Origin: a bacterium
GTDB lineage: Bacteria; Electryoneota; RPQS01
DNA length: 64,000 bases
Assembly (NCBI GenBank): GCA_036504735.1
Contig: DASXUQ010000005.1
Coordinates: 589,377 to 653,376 of the forward strand
Direction of reading: 5' to 3'
Shown here piece by piece: positions 8,163 to 17,461 of this stretch (its first letter is position 1; each line of letters starts with the position of its first letter). The translations under genes and the position numbers were made by a program. A model generated the notes under the pieces. It saw only the letters and a list, made by a program, of their open reading frames with translations. It did not search any database and was not told where the DNA came from.

Positions 8163-9266
8163 CTACTTCAGAAGCATCAGCACCAGACCGGTGATGCCGA
8201 TATTGAGCAGGGCCACGGGCATCATTTCCCGCCAGGACACGCGCATCAGTTGGTCGTAGCGGAAGCGCGGGAAGGTCCAGCGGATCTGCATTTGCAGGAA
8301 CATCAGAATCCCAACCTTCAGCGTGAACGCGATGACGCGCAGCGCGACCACAAGCCACTCGGCGACGGGCACGTACGCCCCGCCGGGGAAGTGGAAGCCC
8401 GGGCCGCCCATATTTTCCATGCCGCCGTACAGGAACGGAATCTGATAGCCGCCGAAAAACACCGTTGCCAGCACAGCGGCAAGGACGACGATTTCGGCGA
8501 ATTCACCGAGGAAGAACATGCCCCAGCGCATGCCGGAATACTCCGTGGCAAAGCCGATGATCTCGGATTCGCCTTCGGGAAGGTCAAACGGCGCGCGCTT
8601 GGTTTCGGCCATTGCCGCGGGCAGGAACAGCAGGAAAGCCAGCGGCTGCACGAAAATGCCCCACTTGGGCAGCCATCCCCACAGCAGCAGATTCTGCTCG
8701 GCAACCATTTTGCCCGGATCGAGAGTTCCGTACACCAGCACCGGGCCGATCAGGCACAGACCGAGGATAATTTCATAGGAGATCATCTGGGCCGAGGCGC
8801 GCATGCCGCCGATCAGCGAATACTTATTATTGGACGCCCAACCTGCCAGCATAACGCCGTACACCGCAATGGAACCGAACGCCAGCACAAACAGCAGTCC
8901 AACGTCAAGGCTCAGAATCTGTAAATTGACCTGCTCACCGGCGATCATTACCGGCGGCCCGAAGGGCAGCACGGCAAAGGTCAGAAACACGGGCAGCATG
9001 GCGAACACCGGCGCAATCGCATGCAGGAAGCGCATGCTCTTGGGTGGCAAGAAATCTTCTTTGAAGATGAGCTTCAGGGCATCGGCGAGGGAGTTGATGA
9101 TTCCCCACAGTCGTATACCCAGAATAGACGCGCGGTTGGCGCCGATCCGATCGGACATCAACGCGCTCTGCTTGCGCTCGGCCCACGTCAGAAGAAACGC
9201 GCCGGTCATGATGCCGGCGAAAACGACGGCGACCTTTATTACGATGATCAGAATGGCAACCAGCAT
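8163..9266 (-). CDS. nuoH: NADH-quinone oxidoreductase subunit H
   Basis: Membrane subunit of complex I that links the peripheral arm to the proton-pumping arm and helps form the quinone pocket. It has 367 residues with about eight hydrophobic helices. Conserved loops are readable: AERKQSALMSDRIGANR near the N-terminus, RAPFDLPEGESEIIGF (the acidic E-channel loop), and the C-terminal RWTFPRFRYDQLMRVSW. ATG start at 9266. Confidence 0.97.
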   Translation of the reverse strand: MLVAILIIVIKVAVVFAGIMTGAFLLTWAERKQSALMSDRIGANRASILGIRLWGIINSLADALKLIFKEDFLPPKSMRFLHAIAPVFAMLPVFLTFAVLPFGPPVMIAGEQVNLQILSLDVGLLFVLAFGSIAVYGVMLAGWASNNKYSLIGGMRASAQMISYEIILGLCLIGPVLVYGTLDPGKMVAEQNLLLWGWLPKWGIFVQPLAFLLFLPAAMAETKRAPFDLPEGESEIIGFATEYSGMRWGMFFLGEFAEIVVLAAVLATVFFGGYQIPFLYGGMENMGGPGFHFPGGAYVPVAEWLVVALRVIAFTLKVGILMFLQMQIRWTFPRFRYDQLMRVSWREMMPVALLNIGITGLVLMLLK

Positions 9267-9302
9267 CCATGCTCCGAAGCTTGCGTTCTATTCACGTTGG
9301 TC

Positions 9303-10985
9303 TCAGTAAGCCGGCAGCGGCTTGGACGATTGCACCTTACGATACGCGGGCTCGGGAACCCCGGCCAGCATTTTGCCCGAATTCCCCAAGCCTTCCCACG
9401 TCAAACCCTTGAATGACGGAACAGAATTGCCCATAGCGTCAAAGACATCGGCAGCGGACGCATACTTCCATGGAATTCCGAGCAACTGTGCGAGATCCTG
9501 CCAGATGCTCCATTCATCCCGGGCCTGACCGCGCGGTTCGAAGGGCTTGGCGGTCTTCTGGACGCGGCCTTCGAAATTGGTGTAACTGGCCTCGCGTTCG
9601 GCGGACATGGCCAGCGGAATCACATCGTCCGCAACCGGCACCGTACCGTTTTCATGCGTGCCCAGATATAAAATGTAATCGCAACGCTGATCGAGCTTGG
9701 CCAGTTCCTTCGGGCCCATCAGGCGCGACAGGTCATGATGCACCACAATCAGCACGTCGTAGTCGCCATCCAGCGCGCCGCTTAGAATATCGTCGCCGGA
9801 CATGCCGCCGTTCTTGCCCGAATGGAATCCGAATTCCTCTGCTCCGCGCCGGTTCGGCGTGAGGTCGGCTTTCATCAGGATCTCGTCCTGCTTGCCCGTC
9901 TCCTCTTTGCTCACGTTGATGTCAATCGTGTCCACTTTCAAGGTGTCCACAAACAGACTCTTGAGCAGGAAAAGATCCTCGTTTGACGAGTGCGGGCTGG
10001 CGATGACGGCCACCGATTTCGGCCCGTTTTTGGAAACCGCCGCTTTAATTTTTGCCGCAGCGCGCTGCAGCACAAGATCGACGGTCAGTGCGCCCTGTCC
10101 GTTCGTCTCGCTGCGCGTGTGCGGGGCGGTCAGACGGTCCGGTGCATCGACGGCATGATAACCGTAACGGCCCCGGTCGCACATCCACCACTCATTGACC
10201 ATCCGGTTATAGCGCGGCTTCAGGCGCTGAATCCGCCGCTGCGGATCTTTGTAGCGCCGTTCGATTTCCCAATCGATGTTGATGTTGCAGCCGCGCGAGC
10301 AGCCGGTGCAGACGGACGGTGTGCGCTCCATGTACCACACGCGGCGCTTGAAACGGAAATCCTTATCCGTCAGCGCACCCACCGGACACAGATCCACCAC
10401 GTTGCCGGAGTAATCGTTCTCCAGCCGCTTCCCGGGGGGATTCATCAGTTCCGACTGCATGCCGTGGCCGAAAATGCCCAGTTCATCCACGCCGGCGACT
10501 TCCCGGCAGAAGCGCACACAGCGCGAGCAGAGGACGCACCGTTCGCTGTCCAGCACCACGGTCGGACCCACGTCATGCACCTTGTGCTTGTGGATCTTGT
10601 CCAGCAAATTGACGCGGCTGTCGTGGAGGCCATAACGCATGTAGTAGTTCTGCAGATCGCACTCGCCGGCGTCATCACAGATCGGGCAGTCCAGCGGGTG
10701 ATTCTGCAGCAGGAATTCCAGCGCCGAGGCGCGCAGCGTATGCACCTTCTCGGAAGTGGTGATCACCTTCATGCCGTCGGCGGCCGGAGTATTACACCCC
10801 AGCACGACGCTCGTGCGGCCATTCTGCTCCATCTCTACCTGGCACATGCGGCAGGAGCCGACCACCGTCAGTCCCGGATGGTAGCAATAGGTGGGGATCT
10901 CGATGTTCAGCAGTTTGGCCGCTTCCACGAGATTGGTTCCCGCCGGAACTTCTACCGGTTTACCGTCTATTTCTATCTTGGGCAT
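9303..10985 (-). CDS. nuoG: NADH-quinone oxidoreductase subunit G (short form)
   Basis: Complex I electron-input subunit, 560 residues from the ATG at 10985 (MPKIEIDGKPVEV). In order it has the [2Fe-2S] N1b motif (YCYHPGL...SCRMCQVEM...LGCNTP), the His/Cys-ligated N5 region (HPLDCPICDDAGECDLQ), the N4 motif CVLCSRCVRFC, and a CTGCSRGCN...WWMCDRGRYGY set that fits the additional cluster N7. The molybdopterin-oxidoreductase-like C-terminal part is present but short (about 300 residues, against a total of about 900 for E. coli NuoG). An upstream in-frame start adds 11 residues but does not fit the family. Confidence 0.95.
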   Translation of the reverse strand: MPKIEIDGKPVEVPAGTNLVEAAKLLNIEIPTYCYHPGLTVVGSCRMCQVEMEQNGRTSVVLGCNTPAADGMKVITTSEKVHTLRASALEFLLQNHPLDCPICDDAGECDLQNYYMRYGLHDSRVNLLDKIHKHKVHDVGPTVVLDSERCVLCSRCVRFCREVAGVDELGIFGHGMQSELMNPPGKRLENDYSGNVVDLCPVGALTDKDFRFKRRVWYMERTPSVCTGCSRGCNINIDWEIERRYKDPQRRIQRLKPRYNRMVNEWWMCDRGRYGYHAVDAPDRLTAPHTRSETNGQGALTVDLVLQRAAAKIKAAVSKNGPKSVAVIASPHSSNEDLFLLKSLFVDTLKVDTIDINVSKEETGKQDEILMKADLTPNRRGAEEFGFHSGKNGGMSGDDILSGALDGDYDVLIVVHHDLSRLMGPKELAKLDQRCDYILYLGTHENGTVPVADDVIPLAMSAEREASYTNFEGRVQKTAKPFEPRGQARDEWSIWQDLAQLLGIPWKYASAADVFDAMGNSVPSFKGLTWEGLGNSGKMLAGVPEPAYRKVQSSKPLPAY

Positions 10986-11033
10986 TACCGTTCTTCGATA
11001 AGAATTGCAGGCCGCCACGCGGGCCGCCCTACC

Positions 11034-12305
11034 CTACTCTTTTACCAGTGCGTCGAACTCGTGACGGAACTTGGTGACATAGCTCTTGGTCGGCCAGGCC
11101 ACGGCTTGACCGAGCGCGCAGATTGTCTTGCCATCGATATTGTCGGCGATCTGGAACAGATCATCCACGTCGCGTTTGCGGCCCCGGCCTTCCAGAATCC
11201 GCGTAACCAGTCTGAGAATCCATCCGGTGCCCTCGCGGCACGGCGTACACTGACCGCAGCTTTCGTGCGCGTAGAATCGTGCCATCCACAGCGTCAGACG
11301 CGGAATGGATACAGACTCGTCAATGGCCATCACCGCCGCGCTGCCCAGCATCGAACCCGCTGCCGCCACCGATTCGAAATCCAATTTCAGATTCTCGCAT
11401 TCTTCGGCCTTGAGAATGTGCGACGACGACCCACCGGGAATCAACGCTTTCAATTTGCGGTTGCCGCAGATGCCGCCGCCCAAATCATAGAGCAGCGTTT
11501 GGAGCGGAGTGCCCATCGGCAGTTCATACACGCCCGGATTCTTCACGCATCCCGAAAGCGAAAACAGCCCGGTGCCGCCGTTCTTGGGAGATCCCATCCC
11601 GGCAAAGGCTTCGGCCCCGATTTCGAAAATGCGCGGCACAAAGGACAGTGTTTCCACGTTGTTCACGATGGTCGGCTTGCCCCACAGACCGATCGCCGCA
11701 GGGTAAAATGGCGGCTTCAGACGCGGCCAGCCTTTCTTCCCCTCCAGCGACTCGATCAGACCGGTCTCTTCGCCGCAGATATACTGCCCGGCTCCGGTCG
11801 CCAGTTGCACGTCGCAGGACCAGCCGGTGCCGAGAATATTCTGCCCGATCAGCCCCTTGGCGCGGGCCTCGGCAATAGCCTGCTCCATCACGCGCCACGG
11901 ATAGAAATATTCGCCGCGAATATAGATGTAAATCCGTTCCGCCTGCACGGCAAAAGCGCAGATCAACGCCCCTTCGAGCAGCAGATGCGGATCATATTCG
12001 AGGATCAAACGGTCCTTGCACGTTCCCGGTTCGGACTCATCGGCATTGACGCAAACGTAACGGGGAAATTTGTCTTTGGGGACAAAGCTCCACTTCATGC
12101 CCGCCGAGAATCCCGCACCGCCGTGGCCCCGCAGACCGGAGGCCTTCACCAGCGCCGTCACATCTTCCGGCTTCATCGCCACGGCGCGTTTGAGCATTTC
12201 GTAGGCGCCGCGCTTCATGGCGGACTCGATGCCGGTTTGACCGGGGAGGCCGAAATTCCGGGACAGGAACCGCACGCCGCCGCTGACATTGGGTGTCGCG
12301 CTCAT
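11034..12305 (-). CDS. nuoF: NADH-quinone oxidoreductase subunit F
   Basis: NADH- and FMN-binding subunit of complex I, 423 residues. The NADH-binding GLRGHGGAGFSAGMKW, the FMN-binding region around NADESEPGTCKDR, ICGEETGLIESLEG, and the N3 cluster ligands ESCGQCTPCREGT are all intact. The start overlaps the nuoE stop by ATGA. Confidence 0.97.
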   Translation of the reverse strand: MSATPNVSGGVRFLSRNFGLPGQTGIESAMKRGAYEMLKRAVAMKPEDVTALVKASGLRGHGGAGFSAGMKWSFVPKDKFPRYVCVNADESEPGTCKDRLILEYDPHLLLEGALICAFAVQAERIYIYIRGEYFYPWRVMEQAIAEARAKGLIGQNILGTGWSCDVQLATGAGQYICGEETGLIESLEGKKGWPRLKPPFYPAAIGLWGKPTIVNNVETLSFVPRIFEIGAEAFAGMGSPKNGGTGLFSLSGCVKNPGVYELPMGTPLQTLLYDLGGGICGNRKLKALIPGGSSSHILKAEECENLKLDFESVAAAGSMLGSAAVMAIDESVSIPRLTLWMARFYAHESCGQCTPCREGTGWILRLVTRILEGRGRKRDVDDLFQIADNIDGKTICALGQAVAWPTKSYVTKFRHEFDALVKE

Positions 12306-12844
12306 TGTCCCGCCTTCTCTCCGACATTGCCGCGCAGCGGCGTCGGCTGATCGGCCATCACGGGCTTGCCCGCGCGGAAACCGTCGATAATCTGGTCAAG
12401 GCGCGCGGGCGTCAATTGGTAATACTGTTCCTCGTTCACGATCATCATGGGCGCCCAGGCACAGCCGCCGAGACACTCCACGTAGCTCAGCGTGAACATT
12501 CCGTCCGTCGTCGTCTCACCGTTCCGAATGCCAAGTTTCTTCTCGATGTGAGCCTGCAGGTCTTCCGCACCCGCGAGGCAGCATGCGATGTTATGGCAAA
12601 ACTGAATGTGATACTTTCCGACCGGAGTGGTGCGGAACATGGAGTAAAACGTCAGCACTTCCCGCACCTTGACAAGGCTCACGCCCACGATGTCGGCAAC
12701 CCACCGCTCCGCCTCGGGAGTGATGCAGCCGAATTCGCGCTGTGCCTCGAACATGACGGGAATGAGCGCCGCTTCGCGGTGTTCAGGTGGGTAGCGGAGA
12801 AAGATACTCTCCGCCTTCTGCACCAGGGATTCAGAAATGTTCAT
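12302..12844 (-). CDS. nuoE: NADH-quinone oxidoreductase subunit E
   Basis: Thioredoxin-like [2Fe-2S] (N1a) subunit of the NADH-input module, 180 residues. Cluster cysteines are in FCHNIACCLAG (first pair) and YVECLGGCAWAP (second pair). ATG at 12844. A 56-base gap with no gene separates it from nuoD. Confidence 0.95.
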   Translation of the reverse strand: MNISESLVQKAESIFLRYPPEHREAALIPVMFEAQREFGCITPEAERWVADIVGVSLVKVREVLTFYSMFRTTPVGKYHIQFCHNIACCLAGAEDLQAHIEKKLGIRNGETTTDGMFTLSYVECLGGCAWAPMMIVNEEQYYQLTPARLDQIIDGFRAGKPVMADQPTPLRGNVGEKAGQ

Positions 12845-12900
12845 CGCTTAAGGGTATCGCTTCATGGCGGACCGGCTCATGACGAGCCTTCCGTCCTCGC

Positions 12901-14232
12901 TCAGTGATCTAACTCGCCGCCGATCATGTTCACCGACCCGAAGGTCGGGACAATATCGGCCACCATATAGCCGTTGATCTGCTCGGGCAGCGCCGCCACG
13001 AAATTGTAGCACGGCGGCCGCACGCGCACGCGCCACGGCATATCATTGCACCCGTCCTGCGCGTTCGGATCCGGATGGCTCACCACATAAAACCCCAATT
13101 CGCCGTTGCCGCCTTCCACCGCAAAATAGGCTTCGCCTTCCGGAACGCGAATACCGTGGCCGTACATGATGAGCTTGAAATGGTTCATCAAGCCCTCGAT
13201 GTTGCCGTAAGTATCCTTCTTCGCGGGCAGCACCACCTGCTTGTTGTTGGAATTCACCGGGCCTCCGGGAATCCGCGCCACGCACTGGTCGAGAATGTTG
13301 CAGGACTGCACCAGCTCTTCCATGCGCACAAGATAGCGGTCGAACACGTCGCCGTTACGGCCGACAGGCACGGTCCAGTCGAGCTGGTCGTAAATCAGGT
13401 ACGGGAAATCCTTGCGGACGTCGTAGGCGACTCCGGTGGCCCGCAGCAGCGGCCCCGTCCAGCCCCAGGCAATCGCCCGCTCGGGAGACATCACGCCGAT
13501 GCCCTGCGTGCGGTCTACGAAAATGCGCAGATTGGTCAGCATCGTGTCACACTCGGCCAGCACGGCGCGGGTCTCCTTGACCGCCCACGTCACCTTGTCC
13601 AGCCAGCCGTCGCGCAGATCAAACGGCATTCCGCCGACACGGCAGGCATTGGTGGTGACGCGCGCGCCGCAATAGTCTTCGAGCAACTCGTACATCCACT
13701 CGCGGGCCTTGATCAGATAGAGGAACACGGTAAACGCGCCGAGCTCCATCGCCTGCGCGCCGACACAGGTCAGGTGGTCCGAAATGCGGGAGATTTCCGA
13801 GAGCATCACGCGGATATACTGTCCTCGCGGCGGCAGCTCAATGCACAAGAGCTTCTCGACGGCCATGCAATAGCCGACATTGTTGATCACCGGGGACACG
13901 TAATTCAGCCGGTCCGTGTAGATCAGTGCCTGGTTCCAGGTGCAGTCCTCGGTGTGCTTCTCGAACGCGCGGTGCAGATAACCGATTTCCACTTCGGAAT
14001 CCACCACCAATTCGCCCTGGAGCCGGGTGACAATGCGGATAATGCCGTGCATCGCGGGATGCGACGGCCCGACATTCAGCAGCATGTCCTGCGTCTGAAA
14101 TTCGGGTTCCGCGGACGGAACCGCGGAGTCCACGTCGTAGGGTTCGACAAGGGGGCCGGTATGGGTCGTCATATCCTCTCGCACATCAAAGCTCACAAAT
14201 GGTGACGGATCAAAGCCGTCCGGTTGTGTCAC
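12901..14232 (-). CDS. nuoD: NADH-quinone oxidoreductase subunit D
   Basis: 49-kDa subunit that forms the quinone site with NuoB. Family motifs are NVGPSHPAMHG, EIGYLHRAFEKH, LNYVSP and RVGGMPFDL. It has 443 residues with an N-terminal extension of about 45 residues before the conserved part. The start is a GTG at 14232 with GGAG seven bases upstream; an internal ATG at 14172 is the alternative. It is separated from nuoC by a lipoprotein gene (14264-16012), which is unusual. Confidence 0.96.
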   Translation of the reverse strand: MTQPDGFDPSPFVSFDVREDMTTHTGPLVEPYDVDSAVPSAEPEFQTQDMLLNVGPSHPAMHGIIRIVTRLQGELVVDSEVEIGYLHRAFEKHTEDCTWNQALIYTDRLNYVSPVINNVGYCMAVEKLLCIELPPRGQYIRVMLSEISRISDHLTCVGAQAMELGAFTVFLYLIKAREWMYELLEDYCGARVTTNACRVGGMPFDLRDGWLDKVTWAVKETRAVLAECDTMLTNLRIFVDRTQGIGVMSPERAIAWGWTGPLLRATGVAYDVRKDFPYLIYDQLDWTVPVGRNGDVFDRYLVRMEELVQSCNILDQCVARIPGGPVNSNNKQVVLPAKKDTYGNIEGLMNHFKLIMYGHGIRVPEGEAYFAVEGGNGELGFYVVSHPDPNAQDGCNDMPWRVRVRPPCYNFVAALPEQINGYMVADIVPTFGSVNMIGGELDH

Positions 14233-14263
14233 AAAATAGCTCCGCGCCGTGCGCGGGCGGCCA

Positions 14264-16012
14264 TCACTCGGTCAATACAAGATTGTCGATGTACGTGCGG
14301 TTGCCCTGGTACGATCCCGATGTGCCCGCCGTGACGGTATAGACACTATTGGTCGTGTAATAGAAGTGCAACTGCGAACCGCGCAGCACGCCGTCAACGT
14401 ACACGTCATACAGATCCGAATCGCAGTCGAAGTCTATCCGAACATGGTACCAGCGGTTCGTCACATAGGACTGAAGCTGCTGGCTCCCCGAATACGTGTA
14501 GGCGTAGATCGAATTGTCCTGGAACACCACGTAGGCCACAACGTTGCCGCTGGATGACGCCAATTCGAGATAGGCTCCATTTCCCTCGGTGCGGATGTCC
14601 GCCTCAAGGATTCCCCGGGTAACGGGATTGAACGCGCCGCTGCGGCTTTCGATATACGAGTATCCCGAATAGCTCGAATCCACAAACATGCAGGAGTGCG
14701 TGCCACCGGAAGAAAGACTGTTGATGGCAACGCGGCTGGGAGAGTAATAGCTCACGTTCCACAGCGTGCCGCCGCTGAACGATCCATATCCGTAGGATTC
14801 GAAGGTCTCCGAAAACAGCGGCGTGCGGGTCACGAGCAACGGCACCTGCTGTGTGGTCACGGCACCGATTTTGGCCCATACCGACGTCGAGCCGGCCCCG
14901 CCTGCTACAAAAACGCCGGGGGCGATAAACGTGCCTGCGATTCCCTCGGTGCTGATCCACTCGGCATAGGTGGTCAAATCCTGGGGCGCGGTGTGGCCTT
15001 CAATCACTCCCATGGCCGTGAAACGCAAGGTGTCGCCACGCCGCAGCGTGTCCGAGATCGACGACGGCGTAATGGAAAGCGAAACCACGTTCCACACCTG
15101 AGTGGACCATCCGGACGAACTCTGACCGTTCAAATCCACCCAGACATTGTAGGCTCCGGGAGCCACAGCGACAAATACTCCGTCCGAGATGTACGCCATG
15201 CGCCCCGGATCGGACGTCAACCAGTTCACCCGGTTGCCGACATCCAGCCGTCCGGATACCGACGTAACGGCCGATGCGCTGAAGCGCAGCGTATCCATCG
15301 GGAAATAGGGGCCGGTGCTGATCTCGCTGCACGACACAGAAAGCACGCTGTCTACAACAAGCACAACAGGCTCGGTGGACATGCCGGAGAGCGATGCCGA
15401 CACGGTGGTAACTCCCGCATGAACTCCGCTCAGGGTTCGCGTGTCAATCGCATGTACCACCGAGGGGTCACTGAAATGCCAGCTTACGGGAATCCGCGAC
15501 GGGACGGTTTGCGAGTAACCGTTGCTCAGCAGTACACTCAGCTCGATCCGGGTCGTGTCATTGCGGAACATCACCGGCACATCCGCCGTCATCGTAATCG
15601 CGTTGATGCTCTGAATGGTAAGCGAACGCTGCGCCAGCCAGCCTTCGGGGCTGGTGGCCATCACTTCACCCATTCCGGTGCGCTTGGCCCGCAGTACGCC
15701 AGCGGGCGTGATCGTTCCGAAACTTGAATCCGGCACCGACCAGACGACCCGATTGGTCCAGTTCTGCTCCGCGTAGTTGCCGTACGAGCTGTTTCCATAC
15801 GAGGCAATCGCCCGCAGTGGGATGTCCACCCCGGTCACCAGCAGGCAGTCCGCGGTCGTCGAAATGTTCAGATCGCGAAATATGTTATCATTAGAATTCG
15901 TGTAAACCGTGATCTTGTCCGGATCCTGTTTACACCCCACCCCCACAAACCCCGAGATCACAGCGACCGCCAGAAAGAAAGCCACGCAACGTACGGAAGA
16001 TCTGCAGCTCAT
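14264..16012 (-). CDS. Lipoprotein with Big/Ig-like repeats and C-terminal LamG-like domain, inserted in the nuo cluster
   Basis: 582 residues. The N-terminus is a hydrophobic signal ending in GVGC (Cys27), a probable lipobox, although Gly at -3 is not ideal. The middle has three to four repeats of about 90 residues of Ig-like (Big_2) type, recognisable by phrases such as WSVPDSSFGTITPAGVL, VSWHFSDPSVVHAID, VNWLTSDPGRMAYISDGV and AEWISTEGIAGTFIAPGV. The last about 190 residues (LFSETFESYGYG to DNLVLTE) look like a jelly-roll LamG/concanavalin-type sugar-binding domain. It probably sits on the cell surface or in the periplasm. A good ribosome site (GAGAGGG) precedes the ATG. A TATTAT at 16054-16059 could be its own -10 box, with a poor -35. 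It has no evident link to complex I. Confidence 0.82.
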   Translation of the reverse strand: MSCRSSVRCVAFFLAVAVISGFVGVGCKQDPDKITVYTNSNDNIFRDLNISTTADCLLVTGVDIPLRAIASYGNSSYGNYAEQNWTNRVVWSVPDSSFGTITPAGVLRAKRTGMGEVMATSPEGWLAQRSLTIQSINAITMTADVPVMFRNDTTRIELSVLLSNGYSQTVPSRIPVSWHFSDPSVVHAIDTRTLSGVHAGVTTVSASLSGMSTEPVVLVVDSVLSVSCSEISTGPYFPMDTLRFSASAVTSVSGRLDVGNRVNWLTSDPGRMAYISDGVFVAVAPGAYNVWVDLNGQSSSGWSTQVWNVVSLSITPSSISDTLRRGDTLRFTAMGVIEGHTAPQDLTTYAEWISTEGIAGTFIAPGVFVAGGAGSTSVWAKIGAVTTQQVPLLVTRTPLFSETFESYGYGSFSGGTLWNVSYYSPSRVAINSLSSGGTHSCMFVDSSYSGYSYIESRSGAFNPVTRGILEADIRTEGNGAYLELASSSGNVVAYVVFQDNSIYAYTYSGSQQLQSYVTNRWYHVRIDFDCDSDLYDVYVDGVLRGSQLHFYYTTNSVYTVTAGTSGSYQGNRTYIDNLVLTE

Positions 16013-16102
16013 GATCGGACCCTCTCAAAAGTAGTTTTCGAGCCTGCCAGCTATAATAGTGCAGCACATGCTTGAAAAGAGAGATGCGGCGGAGCCTGCA
16101 GG

Positions 16103-16585
16103 TCAGTCTTTAGGACCGATCAGCGGCTGGCGGCCGGTGCGGGGATAATCCTTGCGCAGGGGATGCCCTTCGAATTCTTCATAGAGCAGAATGCGCTTCA
16201 GATTGGGATGGTCGCGGAACGTGACCCCCATCAGGTCCCAGACTTCGCGTTCCAGCCAGTTGGCAATTGGCCAGAGCGGCGTTAGGCTTGGTACCTCCGG
16301 ATGCAATTCATCCGATTGTACCTTCACGCGCAACCGCGCTTTGGTGTCGAGATTCATGAACTGATACACGACCTCAAAACGCGGCTTGCGCGGCAGATAA
16401 TCCACCGCGGCAAGGTCCACCAGAAAATGGTAGCCCAATTCCGTCTTGAGCAGCCGGGCGATATCCAGAATGCGCTCGCCGTCCACTATCAGCGTACGGT
16501 CGCCATGCTGGGCATGCCAGTCCAGCACAGAACCCGGAAAGCGCTTGTCGATGGCCAGATGCTCGGGAAAGCGTTCGTCGCTCAT
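16103..16585 (-). CDS. nuoC: NADH-quinone oxidoreductase subunit C
   Basis: 30-kDa peripheral-arm subunit of complex I, 160 residues. The family signature is clear: WLEREVWDLMGVTFRDHPNL and the ending EGHPLRKDYPRTGRQP. The ATG at 16585 overlaps the nuoB stop by ATGA. A 90-base gap to the lipoprotein gene follows. Confidence 0.96.
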   Translation of the reverse strand: MSDERFPEHLAIDKRFPGSVLDWHAQHGDRTLIVDGERILDIARLLKTELGYHFLVDLAAVDYLPRKPRFEVVYQFMNLDTKARLRVKVQSDELHPEVPSLTPLWPIANWLEREVWDLMGVTFRDHPNLKRILLYEEFEGHPLRKDYPRTGRQPLIGPKD

Positions 16586-17085
16586 GATCCCCACTCCTGC
16601 TTGGAGTCCTGGATCAGTGTCTGCAGTTTGAGCAGCCCGTCCAGCACGGCTTCGGGACGCGGAGGGCAGCCCGCAATGTATATGTCCACCGGAATAATCA
16701 GGTCAATCCCCTGCAACGTCGAATAGTCGTCATACGGTCCGCCGCAACTGGCGCAGGCGCCAAAGGCGATCACATATTTGGGATCCGCCATCTGATCATA
16801 GACGGTCTTGAGCAGCGGCGCCAGTTTCTGGCTCACGGTTCCGACCACCCACAGCACATCCGATTGCCGGGGGCTGAAACGGGGAAAGGCCGCGCCGAAG
16901 CGGTCGATATCATAATGCGAACAGGCCGTGGACATGAATTCCATGCCGCAGCAGGCCGTCACAAAGGGATATTGAAAGAGGGAATACTTGCGAGCCCAGC
17001 CCAGCAGCTTGTCAAACCGCGTGGTAAACACCTGCCCTTGAAGGGCCGCGCCGGGATCCGGGCTCTGACCGTTCGTGGTTAACAT
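16582..17085 (-). CDS. nuoB: NADH-quinone oxidoreductase subunit B
   Basis: Carries cluster N2, the last iron-sulfur centre before quinone. Its four ligands are visible: the tandem Cys in TACCGMEF, the Cys in FGACASCGGPYDDY, and the Cys in AGCPPRPE. The ATG at 17085 has GGAA eight bases upstream and lies four bases after nuoA. A TTG 18 bases earlier would overlap nuoA and is less likely. Confidence 0.96.
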   Translation of the reverse strand: MLTTNGQSPDPGAALQGQVFTTRFDKLLGWARKYSLFQYPFVTACCGMEFMSTACSHYDIDRFGAAFPRFSPRQSDVLWVVGTVSQKLAPLLKTVYDQMADPKYVIAFGACASCGGPYDDYSTLQGIDLIIPVDIYIAGCPPRPEAVLDGLLKLQTLIQDSKQEWGS

Positions 17086-17089
17086 ACGT

Positions 17090-17461
17090 CTATTTCCAGT
17101 CAAAGACCCGCTTTTTAACAGCGTAGTATAAACCCACCAGCAAAATGCTGAGGAAAATCATCATCGAGACGAAGCCTACCCCACCGAGGCTCTTGAAGCG
17201 CACTGCCCACGGATACAGGAAAGCCGTCTCGATATCGAACACGATGAACAGGATAGCCACAAGGTAGTATTTGATCGGGTACGGCCTCTGGGCTTCGGCT
17301 TCCACCAGAATGCCGCATTCGAACGGGCGGTCCTTTGTCGCATTCGGGCGTTTCGGTCCGAACCATTTGGAGAGTGCGACAAACATGCCGACCAGCCCCC
17401 CCGCCATGACCAGCAGGACAAGAAACGCAACAAGGTTGTTTTCTGAAATGGGCGGAGTCAT
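17090..17461 (-). CDS. nuoA: NADH-quinone oxidoreductase subunit A
   Basis: Small membrane subunit with three predicted helices, 123 residues. Typical features are RPFECGILVEAEAQRPYPIKYYL and the conserved loop VFDIETAFLYPWA. The start overlaps the upstream transporter gene by ATGA, so the nuo genes are probably translated from the same transcript as that gene. Confidence 0.96.
   Translation of the reverse strand: MTPPISENNLVAFLVLLVMAGGLVGMFVALSKWFGPKRPNATKDRPFECGILVEAEAQRPYPIKYYLVAILFIVFDIETAFLYPWAVRFKSLGGVGFVSMMIFLSILLVGLYYAVKKRVFDWK

Noticed and set aside
9990-12350. Very long plus-strand open frame (786 codons) over nuoG and nuoF
   Set aside because: Antisense shadow of two well-supported genes; high-GC codon bias on the opposite strand produces such frames, and the translation is low-complexity and rich in His, Arg and Gln.
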